In this document: positions 44,455-53,596 of the stretch, piece by piece | Layout: every line of letters starts with the position of its first letter | Position numbering within the stretch: position 1 is the stretch's first letter | From: Veillonella sp. T11011-6 | Lineage (GTDB): Bacteria; Bacillota; Negativicutes; Veillonellales; Veillonellaceae | Assembly: GCF_002959755.1 (NCBI RefSeq) | Contig: NZ_PPCW01000001.1 | Location: 248,001 to 312,000 of the forward strand | Direction of reading: 5' to 3' | Length of the DNA: 64,000 nucleotides | Translations under genes and position numbers: made by a program | Notes under the pieces: model-generated | The model's input: only the letters and a program-made list of their open reading frames with translations | Told to the model about the DNA's origin: nothing | Database searches by the model: none

Positions 44455-45771
44455 ATGAAGTCTTATTATATTTACACCTATGGTTGTCAAATGAATACTG
44501 CTGATTCTGAGCGCTTATCGCATCAGTTAGAATCTGTAGGCTATACACCTACAGAGGACGTAGAAACTGCAGATTTAATTTTATTAAATACTTGTGCAGT
44601 GCGTGAGAATGCAGAAACTAAAGTCTATGGCCGCATAGGTGAGCTAATGAGACTGAAGAGAATAAACAAAAACTTGATTCTTGCTGTTACAGGTTGTATG
44701 GCTCAGAAGAATCAAGCGGAAATGTTTAAACGGGCTCCACATATTGATATTGTCTTAGGTACTCATAATATTCAACATATTAATGAAATGATTGAAGAGG
44801 TTCAACGCGGTCATACACATCAAATCAATGTGGATATGGATAATTCTGTACTACCTGAATTGGAAGCGAAACCTAATGGCACCTTTTATGCATGGGTACC
44901 TATTATGAATGGTTGCAATAAGTTCTGTACCTATTGTATTGTTCCTCACGTTCGTGGTAGAGAGATAAGTCGTCCTGTAGAAGCCATTGTAAAAGAGGTT
45001 ACTGAACTAGGTGCAAAAGGGTTTAAAGAAATCACGTTATTGGGACAAAATGTAAACTCTTACGGTTTAGATTTCAAAGATGGTACTGATTTTGGTACAT
45101 TAGTTGATGCCCTCGATGGTATTCCAGGAATTGAACGTATTCGCTATATGACAAGTCATCCTCAAGATATGACTAAATCTATGATAGATGCACTTGGGCG
45201 TTCCTCTAATATCGTTACCCATTTACATTTACCAATTCAATCAGGTTCAGACCGTATTTTGAAGAAAATGAACCGTCATTATACGGTAGAACATTACAAA
45301 GAATTACTTTCTTACTGTCGTGAGAAGATTAAAGATGTAGTAGTTACTACAGATATTATCGTAGGTTTTCCAGGGGAAACAGAGGAAGATTTCCAAGCTA
45401 CATTACAATTGTTAAAAGATGTACGCTATGATATGGCTTATACATTCATTTATTCTAAACGTTCTGGAACGCCAGCAGCGACTATGGATGATCAAGTTCC
45501 AGAAGAGGTTAAACGTGTACGTTTACAAACATTGATGGATGTGCAAAATGAAATCTCTTATAAACTAAATAAACCTATGGAAGGGCAAGTGTTTGATATT
45601 ATTGTAGAGGGGCCAAGTCCTCGTGATGAAGATATGTGGTTTGGTCGCACATCGGGCAATAAAATGGTATTATTCCCGAAAGACGACTCTTTATCAATTG
45701 GCGAAATCGTACCAGTCTATATTGATAAAGCACAAACTTGGGTTTGCTACGGTACAATACAAAAGGGGTAA
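44455..45771 (+). CDS. miaB: tRNA-2-methylthio-N6-dimethylallyladenosine synthase
   Basis: MiaB adds the methylthio group to i6A37 of tRNAs that read UNN codons, after MiaA, encoded further down. The N-terminal cluster cysteines appear as YTYGCQMNTADSE, LNTCAVRENAE and VTGCMAQ. The radical-SAM motif is CNKFCTYCIVP, and the TRAM domain closes the protein. It has 438 residues. The tRNA-Phe, tRNA-Leu(TAA) and tRNA-Cys genes in this window encode typical substrates. mutS starts two bases after its stop. Confidence 0.97.
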   Translation: MKSYYIYTYGCQMNTADSERLSHQLESVGYTPTEDVETADLILLNTCAVRENAETKVYGRIGELMRLKRINKNLILAVTGCMAQKNQAEMFKRAPHIDIVLGTHNIQHINEMIEEVQRGHTHQINVDMDNSVLPELEAKPNGTFYAWVPIMNGCNKFCTYCIVPHVRGREISRPVEAIVKEVTELGAKGFKEITLLGQNVNSYGLDFKDGTDFGTLVDALDGIPGIERIRYMTSHPQDMTKSMIDALGRSSNIVTHLHLPIQSGSDRILKKMNRHYTVEHYKELLSYCREKIKDVVVTTDIIVGFPGETEEDFQATLQLLKDVRYDMAYTFIYSKRSGTPAATMDDQVPEEVKRVRLQTLMDVQNEISYKLNKPMEGQVFDIIVEGPSPRDEDMWFGRTSGNKMVLFPKDDSLSIGEIVPVYIDKAQTWVCYGTIQKG

Positions 45772-45773
45772 GT

Positions 45774-48407
45774 ATGGCAAAAAAGCAAACACCTATGATG
45801 GAGCAGTATTTAGATATTAAGTCTAGATATTCTGAAGAATTACTGTTCTTTCGTTTAGGTGACTTTTATGAATTATTTAATGATGATGCATTAATTGCAT
45901 CTCGTGAACTTAATATAACCTTAACCGGTCGCCCAACAGGAGATGAGGAACGCACACCGATGTGTGGCGTTCCTTTTCATGCTGCTGAAAGCTATATAGA
46001 AACTTTGGTAAAAAAAGGCTATAAGGTTGCTATATGTGAACAATTAGAAGACCCTAAAGCCGTTAAGGGCATCGTTAAGCGTGACGTTATTAAGGTCATT
46101 ACACCAGGGACTGTAATGACTGAAAATGGTAATGATGCACGGTCAAATAACTTTTTATCGTTATTTTATATGGTAAAAGATGCATGGATACTTGTATTTT
46201 CTGATGTATCTACAGGGGAAGTTATTTGGCATCGCATTACTGATTGTGAAAAACGAAGCGATATGTTTGATGCTCTCAGCATGTATCGTCCAAGTGAAAT
46301 TATATTGCCTGAGGGAACAGTATTACCGCAAGATATAAAAGACTTTATGGATAATCAATTCAGTAATATTGTATTATCTCCATTTAGTACATATCATACA
46401 CAGCGCGAAGTAGCGGAAAAGGCTGTTACTCACTTTGGTGATCTAGGTCTCATGGAAGAGGATGTATGGGAAGCTTTGGGCTATATGCTCTTATATTTAG
46501 AGGATATCATTAAGTCTGAAATTTCTCACATTAACTATGTTCATCAATTGAGTGTCGGAAATCGTTTGATTTTAGATACATCTTCTTTGCGTCATTTAGA
46601 GATTACTCATAACTTACGTGATGGTGGTCAAAAAGGTACATTACTTGATGTACTTGATCGTACATTGACACCAATGGGCGCACGTTTATTAAAACAATGG
46701 CTCGAAAGTCCATTGACGGATGTTAATCAAATTCAGCGTAGACAAGCAGCTGTAGCAGAACTGATTACACGTGGTGCAGAACGTTCCCATATCCGTAGCT
46801 TACTGGACTGCATTTATGATTTTGAGCGTATTGTAGGACGTGTAGAAACTGGATCTGTGTCCCCAAGGGACTTAACAGCACTTCGTGAATCATTAGCTGT
46901 TTTGCCAGATATTAAAAATGTATTAAGCACATGTGCGAGCTTATCATTAACTTCTATCAATGATCGTATTCAAGATCATAAAGATATATATGACCTATTA
47001 TGTCGTGCTATTGCTGAACAGCCTGCACTGACATTAAAAGAAGGTCGAGTTATTAAAGATGGTTTTAATCCGGATTTAGATGAACTACGTTCATTGGCTA
47101 CGAATAGCGAACAATGGCTAGCCAAGATGGAAGCTGATATTAAAGAGGCTACCGGTTTATCTAAAATTAAAACTGGCTATAATAAGGTGTTTGGTTACTA
47201 TTTCGAAGTATCTCATAGTAAATCTGAACAAGTACCGGATTATTTTATTCGAAAACAAACATTAGCCAATGCAGAGCGTTATATTACACCGGAATTAAAA
47301 GAGTTTGAAATCAAAATTCTCAGCGCTAAAGACAAGATAATCGCCTTAGAACATGAACTATATCAACAATTACGAAATGATATTAAACTCGTTATAAAAG
47401 ATGTACAAGAGACAGCTCGTGCTCTTGCTGAGCTTGATGTATTAGCTTCCTTAGCACTTGTAGGCTATGAAGAGAATTATATTTGTCCTACCATTGTAAT
47501 GAATGGACAAATTAATATTCGCGATGGTCGTCATCCTGTTATTGAAAAATTCTTAAAACGTGAGGTCTTTGTACCGAATGATATCGTTTTAAATCATGAT
47601 GATGAGGAGTTCTTGCTCATTACAGGACCTAACATGGCGGGTAAATCAACGTATATGCGTCAAGCGGCAATTTTAATGATTATGGCTCAAATCGGCTCTT
47701 TCATTCCTGCTCGGGAGGCATCTATTTCACCTGTAGATCGTATCTTTACGCGCGTAGGTGCAAGTGATGATATTTCTACTGGTCAAAGTACGTTCATGGT
47801 AGAAATGAAAGAGGTAGCATATATATTAGAAAATGCCACACACAATAGCTTGATTATTCTCGACGAAATTGGTCGTGGTACGAGTACCTTTGATGGATTG
47901 AGTATCGCCCAAGCTGTAGTAGAGCATATTTGCAAGCATATTCATGGCAAAACATTATTTGCTACACATTACCATGAGTTAATCTGTTTAGAAGAAAGCT
48001 ATAGTAAATTAAAAAATTATACTGTAGCAGTAAAAGAAAAAGGTAAGGATGTGGCCTTCTTGCGCCGTATTATTAGAGGTGGTGCAGACCGTAGCTATGG
48101 TATTCATGTAGCTAGATTGGCAGGCTTACCGAATTCTGTATTAAAAAGAGCAGAAGTAATTTTGGAATCCTTGGAAGATCAAAGTCATGATGCTAGTGAT
48201 TTAAATAATCGTGTGATTGGCGGTCAACCTACTAATGTGGTTAAACCAACCACTAAACAAGTGAGTGATTCTCCACTAGGTAACTTATTTACTCATTCAG
48301 TAGTTGATAGCTTACTGGAAGTGGATGTAATGAGCATGACACCTATTGAAGCATTAAATAAATTATATGAACTACAAGAGGAGGCTCGTAAAGGAGGCGG
48401 GAAATAA
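45774..48407 (+). CDS. mutS: DNA mismatch repair protein MutS
   Basis: MutS binds mismatches and recruits MutL. The mismatch-reading Phe-x-Glu is present as RLGDFYELFNDDA. The ATPase has ITGPNMAGKSTYMRQ (Walker A), ILDEIGRGTSTFDGLS (Walker B) and ATHYHEL. The length is 877 residues from the ATG at 45774, which has AAGGGG upstream; a longer frame starting inside miaB is not used. Its stop overlaps the mutL start (TAATG). Confidence 0.97.
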   Translation: MAKKQTPMMEQYLDIKSRYSEELLFFRLGDFYELFNDDALIASRELNITLTGRPTGDEERTPMCGVPFHAAESYIETLVKKGYKVAICEQLEDPKAVKGIVKRDVIKVITPGTVMTENGNDARSNNFLSLFYMVKDAWILVFSDVSTGEVIWHRITDCEKRSDMFDALSMYRPSEIILPEGTVLPQDIKDFMDNQFSNIVLSPFSTYHTQREVAEKAVTHFGDLGLMEEDVWEALGYMLLYLEDIIKSEISHINYVHQLSVGNRLILDTSSLRHLEITHNLRDGGQKGTLLDVLDRTLTPMGARLLKQWLESPLTDVNQIQRRQAAVAELITRGAERSHIRSLLDCIYDFERIVGRVETGSVSPRDLTALRESLAVLPDIKNVLSTCASLSLTSINDRIQDHKDIYDLLCRAIAEQPALTLKEGRVIKDGFNPDLDELRSLATNSEQWLAKMEADIKEATGLSKIKTGYNKVFGYYFEVSHSKSEQVPDYFIRKQTLANAERYITPELKEFEIKILSAKDKIIALEHELYQQLRNDIKLVIKDVQETARALAELDVLASLALVGYEENYICPTIVMNGQINIRDGRHPVIEKFLKREVFVPNDIVLNHDDEEFLLITGPNMAGKSTYMRQAAILMIMAQIGSFIPAREASISPVDRIFTRVGASDDISTGQSTFMVEMKEVAYILENATHNSLIILDEIGRGTSTFDGLSIAQAVVEHICKHIHGKTLFATHYHELICLEESYSKLKNYTVAVKEKGKDVAFLRRIIRGGADRSYGIHVARLAGLPNSVLKRAEVILESLEDQSHDASDLNNRVIGGQPTNVVKPTTKQVSDSPLGNLFTHSVVDSLLEVDVMSMTPIEALNKLYELQEEARKGGGK

Positions 48408-50422
48408 TGGCTACCATTCATGTATTGGATGAAACCACAATCAATAAGATAGCTGCTGGTGAAGTCGTTGAGCGCCCTGCATCAGTCATTAAAGAGCTCA
48501 TTGAAAACTCTATCGATGCTTCTGCTACTAATATAGAGGTAGAAATTGGAGATGGTGGTGTGGCGTATATGCGCATTACCGATAATGGCATTGGTATGAC
48601 TGAAGAGGATGCGCGGTTAGCAATCCTACGACATGCAACATCTAAAATTCAACATGTAGAGGATTTATTTGATATTGCATCCCTCGGCTTCCGTGGTGAA
48701 GCATTAGCTAGTATTGCCTCTGTATCTCATTTTTCCTTGACTACACGCAAAGCAGATTCTGATTTAGGGACTCGTATTACCGTAGACGGTGGTACTTTTA
48801 CCGATTGTATTCCTTACGGTGCTGCACCTGGTACGACAATTGAAATTAGAGATCTGTTCTATAATACGCCAGCTCGTCGTAAATTCTTGAAAACAGAACG
48901 TACAGAATCGTCTAAGATTCAAGATATTGTGGGGAAATTAGCCCTTAGTAATCCACACATTTCCTTTAAGCTCATCGTAGATGATCGGGTAGCTATCATT
49001 ACACCTGGTAATGGTAACATCGGAGATACGGTAGCTGCACTATATGGCTATAAAACTAAGGATGATATTTTTTCTGTTGCTTATGAAAGTGACTCTATCT
49101 ATATCGATGGTGTAGTGAGTAAACCTACACTTCTTAAAAGTACGAGAATATGGCAGACTATTATCGTTAATAACCGCGTTATTTCTGATAAAACTATAAT
49201 GAAGGCTATCGATAATGCATACCATGCACTATTGCCTAAAAATGGTCATCCTTTAGTAGTTCTAAATATTACTGTTCCTGCTGAGATGGTTGATATTAAT
49301 GTGCATCCTCGCAAGAGTGAAGTAAAATTCTCTGATGATAAGATTATATTTAAAGCCGTTTATCATGGTATTTTAAATGCTTTAAATAATCCTCTCCATG
49401 AGCGATATGAACGCGAATCATCTTCTTATATAAATGGTACAGTCACTAATGGAGTTGACTTCAATAGTAACAATAGGGATAGTAATAGTAATTCATCTTC
49501 CGCTGGCAATAGTACGTATGATTCGTATAGAGCACCTTCTGTGGTACAAGATGAGATGCAGTCTGCTGAACATATAGCAACAGCGGTTGATTTTGATAAG
49601 GTCTTTGGTGGACGACGTACAAAAGGGTACGAAGTCATGCGTAGTGAAACTACGCAGTTTGTAGAGAACCTTAAAACTAAAGGGTACACACCACCTGCGC
49701 CTAAGGCGACGTATGAACAGTCTTCCTTTACAGATGAAAGTTTTGATGCTGTACCTACAGAATATACTAGTTATACAAAAGAGGACGTCGAGAGATTTAA
49801 GTCCTTATCTCAAGATATTCGGAAAGATAATACAGAAGAACGTACGATTCAAAACTCTGGATTCTTACCAATGGGACAAGTTGCGTCTTGTTATATTTTG
49901 GCTAAAAAGGGTGATGATCTCTACATTATAGATCAACATGCGGCCCATGAACGTGTGCGTTATGATAAGCTTTGTAAGTCCTCTGAAGCAATTCCTATGC
50001 AATCTATACTAGTTCCTCAATATAGTGAGGCCACTGATGATGAAATGAATTTGGTAGAGGAAGAACGAGAAACATTACTTGATCTTGGCTTTGATGTAGA
50101 GTTAGGTGGTCCTACGAAAATAAAATTAGTAGGGGCGCCTGTAGATTTAGTAGAGTCAAAGGCTTTTGAAATTCTCCAATATGTATTTTCTTACTTACAT
50201 GAACATCAACAGCCTACTAAGGCTCAGTCACGTCATGAAATGCTAGCGTATGCATCTTGTAGAGGGGCCATTAAGGCAGGTCATAATTTAAATATGTATC
50301 AAATGACTACCTTAATTGAGGATCTCTTTAGTACTGAGAAACCGTACGTATGTCCTCATGGCCGTCCAACGATAATCAAGTTTACACCTGATGAATTAGG
50401 TAAATTATTCTTACGGTCTTAA
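48407..50422 (+). CDS. mutL: DNA mismatch repair protein MutL
   Basis: MutL couples mismatch recognition by MutS to strand removal. The GHKL ATPase domain (residues 1-330) has INKIAAGEVVERPASVIKELIENSIDA, TDNGIG and GFRGEALASIASVS. A low-complexity Ser/Asn linker follows (about 345-375). The C-terminal endonuclease domain has the motif DQHAAHERVRYD, where the final Glu of the usual pattern is Asp, and CPHGRPTII. The 671 residues are typical for a MutL with its own nickase activity, as in methyl-independent repair. AAGGAGG lies before the ATG. Confidence 0.96.
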   Translation: MATIHVLDETTINKIAAGEVVERPASVIKELIENSIDASATNIEVEIGDGGVAYMRITDNGIGMTEEDARLAILRHATSKIQHVEDLFDIASLGFRGEALASIASVSHFSLTTRKADSDLGTRITVDGGTFTDCIPYGAAPGTTIEIRDLFYNTPARRKFLKTERTESSKIQDIVGKLALSNPHISFKLIVDDRVAIITPGNGNIGDTVAALYGYKTKDDIFSVAYESDSIYIDGVVSKPTLLKSTRIWQTIIVNNRVISDKTIMKAIDNAYHALLPKNGHPLVVLNITVPAEMVDINVHPRKSEVKFSDDKIIFKAVYHGILNALNNPLHERYERESSSYINGTVTNGVDFNSNNRDSNSNSSSAGNSTYDSYRAPSVVQDEMQSAEHIATAVDFDKVFGGRRTKGYEVMRSETTQFVENLKTKGYTPPAPKATYEQSSFTDESFDAVPTEYTSYTKEDVERFKSLSQDIRKDNTEERTIQNSGFLPMGQVASCYILAKKGDDLYIIDQHAAHERVRYDKLCKSSEAIPMQSILVPQYSEATDDEMNLVEEERETLLDLGFDVELGGPTKIKLVGAPVDLVESKAFEILQYVFSYLHEHQQPTKAQSRHEMLAYASCRGAIKAGHNLNMYQMTTLIEDLFSTEKPYVCPHGRPTIIKFTPDELGKLFLRS

Positions 50423-50423
50423 T

Positions 50424-51236
50424 ATGAATATACTAACCACATCTCAAAAATCTAATGAGGTCATTCAGGAGGAAGCCAAAGCATTGGCTTCCTCTATGCA
50501 TATGACCTATATAAAACGAGGAAAATCATCTATACCGGCATTATTTAGAGAATATCAATGTGAATATATTGCGGTTCTTTCAGGCTCTGGATTAACTATC
50601 CACTTTCCTGAAAACAAAAAACATAGCTTTCATCTTTCCATGGCACAACTACGTATATTACGTATAGAACGTGGTGAAGGAGATCATCTAGTTAATGCTG
50701 TTCAAACTATTCTGGATAAAAAAGGCATACTTGATGGACAGCAGTTTACATTTCTCGACTCTACTATAGGCCTAGCTAGTGATAGCATTATTGTTAGTTA
50801 TGCTTTTCCTAATGTAGAGATACAAGGATTAGAAGGTTCGTTTCCTATATGGCTTGCTACTTCCTATGGATTGGCTCATTATATTCATAGTGAGGATAGT
50901 GTAACAAATGCGTTACGACGTATTCAGGTACAACATGCGACCTATGAAAACTATTTACCTAACCTATCAGATAATAGTGTAGATATTATTTATTTTGATC
51001 CCATGTTTGAAGTGCCTGTAGAGGGAAGTCCACAATTTAAGCCGCTTCGTGGTCATACTGTAGAAAGTCATATTGATGATATAATTATGTCGCAAGCTAT
51101 GCGCATTGCTAGATATGGTGTTATTATAAAAGAACGACCCTTTAGTTCGGTCTTTCAAAAGTATCCACCTCATCAATGGGTGGGGGGAAAGTATAGCCGC
51201 ATAGGCTATGGTGTATATATGAAGGAGTTATTGTGA
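50424..51236 (+). CDS. RsmJ-like class I SAM-dependent methyltransferase
   Basis: The 270-residue protein resembles E. coli RsmJ, which methylates G1516 of 16S rRNA. It has the SAM-binding segment FLDSTIGLASDSII and the catalytic-type IIYFDPMFEVP. The N-terminal LTTSQKSNEVIQEEAKALA region is also typical of this family. It lies directly after mutL and shares a GTGA overlap with miaA. The substrate is inferred from family likeness only, so no symbol is given. Confidence 0.8.
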   Translation: MNILTTSQKSNEVIQEEAKALASSMHMTYIKRGKSSIPALFREYQCEYIAVLSGSGLTIHFPENKKHSFHLSMAQLRILRIERGEGDHLVNAVQTILDKKGILDGQQFTFLDSTIGLASDSIIVSYAFPNVEIQGLEGSFPIWLATSYGLAHYIHSEDSVTNALRRIQVQHATYENYLPNLSDNSVDIIYFDPMFEVPVEGSPQFKPLRGHTVESHIDDIIMSQAMRIARYGVIIKERPFSSVFQKYPPHQWVGGKYSRIGYGVYMKELL

Positions 51237-52162
51237 ATCCCTTAATTACCATCGTTGGACCTACGGCGGTAGGCAAAACTGATCTTACCTTGGAATTAGC
51301 TGAACAACTTAATGCTGAGGTTATTTCTGGTGATGCTTACCAAGTATATAAACAACTCAATATTGGTACCGCTAAACCATCGATGGATGAACTTAATCGG
51401 GTGAAACATCATCTCATCGATATACTAGAACCAAATGATTCATATTCGGTATCTATATTCCAAGACCAGGCAAAAGAGATTATCGCTAAATTAAAAGATC
51501 GAAATACTCTTCCTATTTTATCTGGTGGCACAGGACTGTATGTTCAATCATTACTAGAAAACTATAACTTTAATGATGTTAAGCCTGATGAAAAATTACG
51601 AGCAGAACTTGATGAGCTTTATAATACAAAAGGTATTGAAGGTTTACGAGACTATGCTTTCACATTAGGCAAAGAACATAATATAGAGATACAATATAAT
51701 GACAAACATCGTTTGTATCGGGCTATTGAGGTATTGCATCATGGTGATGTAGATTCATTACGTAATCAAACAAAAGATGGTGTATCTTATAAAGGACCTG
51801 TTATAGGTCTTATGAGAGACCGTGATAAGTTATATGAACGCATTAATTTACGCGTTGATATGATGTTTGATATAGGTTTGATTGAAGAAGTAGAGCAACT
51901 TCTTAAATCTGGAGTAAATCCAGATTGCCAAGCTTTTAAGGGGATTGGTTATAAAGAGGTTGTAGACTATATAAATGGCACTATTAACCTTGATGAATGT
52001 AGAGATTTGATCAAGAAAAATACTCGTCACTTCGCAAAGCGACAAATCACTTGGTATAAGCGCATGCCATATATTGAATGGATACATATTGATAGCAATA
52101 CATCTAAAGATTTTATATTTAATAAAGCTATGGATTTAATCCGTAGAGAAGGATTAGTATGA
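51233..52162 (+). CDS. miaA: tRNA dimethylallyltransferase
   Basis: MiaA transfers the dimethylallyl group from DMAPP to A37 of tRNA, the first step before MiaB. The P-loop is VGPTAVGKTDLTLELA, and DAYQVYKQLNIGTAKP, SGGTGLYVQSLL and the tRNA-contact FAKRQITWYKR are visible. The start is GTG at 51233, with GAAGGAG upstream and overlap with the preceding stop. The length is 309 residues. DMAPP is supplied by IspH, in this same window. It overlaps the PLP enzyme gene by ATGA. Confidence 0.96.
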   Translation: MNPLITIVGPTAVGKTDLTLELAEQLNAEVISGDAYQVYKQLNIGTAKPSMDELNRVKHHLIDILEPNDSYSVSIFQDQAKEIIAKLKDRNTLPILSGGTGLYVQSLLENYNFNDVKPDEKLRAELDELYNTKGIEGLRDYAFTLGKEHNIEIQYNDKHRLYRAIEVLHHGDVDSLRNQTKDGVSYKGPVIGLMRDRDKLYERINLRVDMMFDIGLIEEVEQLLKSGVNPDCQAFKGIGYKEVVDYINGTINLDECRDLIKKNTRHFAKRQITWYKRMPYIEWIHIDSNTSKDFIFNKAMDLIRREGLV

Positions 52163-53397
52163 CATTAGAAGAAATACGTAGTAAAGCCCTTGAGATGGCT
52201 GAATCAGAATTTAAAAAATTTGAACCTATTGCATTGGCCAATACTAAAAAGGTATTGGAAGCCTTTAAAGAATGCCAAGTATCTGATTATCATTTTACTG
52301 GTACAACTGGTTATGGTTATAACGATGTAGGGCGTGAAAAATTAGACGAAGTATTTGCCTATGTATTTAAAGGTGAAAAGGCTATCGTTCGACCTCACTT
52401 CGTATCTGGTACACATGCATTAGCAACTACATTAATTTCTTTAATGGGAAATGGGGCTAAAGGTAAAGAATTTATCTATGCAGTAGGGGCTCCTTACGAT
52501 ACAATGCAATCCGTTATTGGTGCTGCTCGTGAAGTACGTAGTTCTTTAGTAGAAAAAGGGTTTACCTATACTGAGGTGCCTTTAAAAGATAATACCTATG
52601 ATGTGGAGGCCATTGCTAACGCTGTGAATGATAATACGCGAGTAGTAGTCATTCAACGTTCTCGCGGCTATAGTACGCGTGAACCATTATCTATTGCCGA
52701 TATTAAGATCATTGTAGATGCCGTAAAAGCTAAAAATCCTAACACCATTTGTTTTGTAGATAATTGCTATGGCGAATTTACAGAGTTACAAGAACCATTA
52801 GAAGCTGGTGCCGATATTATGGCGGGCTCTCTCATTAAGAATGCAGGGGGCGGTTTAGCGCCAACAGGTGGCTATATCGTAGGTCGTGAAGACTTAGTTG
52901 AAGATGCAGCGTACCAACTCACTGCTCCAGGACTTGGTGATCATATGGGTTCTTATGCGCCTGGTTACCGCTTATTCTTCCAAGGCTTATTTATGGCTCC
53001 TCACGTAGTATTACAAGCTCTTAAAGGGGCTGTATATACAGCTGCAGTAGGTGAACTGTTAGGATATGATGTATTCCCAAAAGTAAATGCTGATCGCTAC
53101 GATTTAATCCAAGCTATCAATCTAAAGAATGGGGAAGAAATGGAGCACTTCTGCGTAGGTATGCAAGCATATTCTCCTGTAGATGCTCACGTACATCCAA
53201 TCCCTGGCGATATGCCTGGGTACGAAGATAAAATTATCATGGCAGGTGGTACCTTTGTACAAGGTTCATCTATTGAATTAAGTGCAGATGGTCCTGTTCG
53301 TCCTCCATATACGATTTTTATGCAAGGTGGCCTAGTATTTGAGCATTCTATGCTCGGTATTCTAGGAGCCGCTGAAGAGCTTTTAAAACATAGATAA
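52159..53397 (+). CDS. ynbB: PLP-dependent methionine gamma-lyase family protein (YnbB-like)
   Basis: The 412-residue protein belongs to the Cys/Met-metabolism PLP enzymes of the aluminium-resistance/YnbB type. Visible landmarks are YGYNDVGREKLDEVFAYVF, RPHFVSGTHALATTL, FVDNCYGEFTE and the PLP-lysine region SLIKNAGGGLAPTGGY. The reaction is not established; the methionine gamma-lyase name comes from family likeness. It starts by an ATGA overlap with miaA and ends at a clear terminator. The miaA-ynbB proximity also occurs in other Firmicutes. Confidence 0.88.
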   Translation: MTLEEIRSKALEMAESEFKKFEPIALANTKKVLEAFKECQVSDYHFTGTTGYGYNDVGREKLDEVFAYVFKGEKAIVRPHFVSGTHALATTLISLMGNGAKGKEFIYAVGAPYDTMQSVIGAAREVRSSLVEKGFTYTEVPLKDNTYDVEAIANAVNDNTRVVVIQRSRGYSTREPLSIADIKIIVDAVKAKNPNTICFVDNCYGEFTELQEPLEAGADIMAGSLIKNAGGGLAPTGGYIVGREDLVEDAAYQLTAPGLGDHMGSYAPGYRLFFQGLFMAPHVVLQALKGAVYTAAVGELLGYDVFPKVNADRYDLIQAINLKNGEEMEHFCVGMQAYSPVDAHVHPIPGDMPGYEDKIIMAGGTFVQGSSIELSADGPVRPPYTIFMQGGLVFEHSMLGILGAAEELLKHR

Positions 53398-53403
53398 TTA
53401 TTT

Positions 53404-53440
53404 GAATCCCTTTTGTTATAAGAAAGGGATTCTTTTTATT
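53404..53440 (+). terminator. Terminator after the YnbB-like gene
   Basis: A ten-base-pair stem (GAATCCCTTT with AAAGGGATTC) with a nine-base loop is followed by five T. It lies six bases after the stop codon and ends the operon that includes miaB, mutS and mutL. Confidence 0.9.
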
Positions 53441-53447
53441 TCAAATC

Positions 53448-53477
53448 TTTTCAATATACCTAATTCTAGGCTATAAT
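53448..53477 (+). promoter_or_regulatory. Possible promoter of mnmA
   Basis: A perfect TATAAT at 53472-53477 has only a moderate -35 box 18 bases earlier (TTTTCA at 53448-53453). The predicted start of transcription near 53484 gives a leader of more than 100 bases. Confidence 0.45.
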
Positions 53478-53482
53478 ATAAG

Positions 53483-53596
53483 TTGCTATAATTTCATAGC
53501 AATACTACTCGGACTTTTACACCGAACTAGTGTTTTACACGTCAGGCTTTCACCCTGATTAGTTTTATGATCAAGCGATCATTAAAAGGAGAAAGT
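53483..53596 (+). promoter_or_regulatory. Structured 5' leader of mnmA
   Basis: The leader has three potential hairpins: TTGCTAT with ATAGCAA (from 53483), TCAGG with CCTGA (about 53542-53558), and ATGATC with GATCAT around an AAGC loop (53567-53582) that extends with flanking TTT and AAA. The last hairpin ends only a few bases before the AAAGGAG of mnmA, so it could influence ribosome access. TTTTACAC occurs twice between the first two stems. I do not recognise a named RNA family. Confidence 0.4.

Noticed and set aside
53567-53596. Upstream in-frame ATG as the start of mnmA
   Set aside because: It lies inside a hairpin, has no ribosome binding site, and the ten added residues precede the conserved MnmA start; the AAAGGAG belongs to the later ATG.
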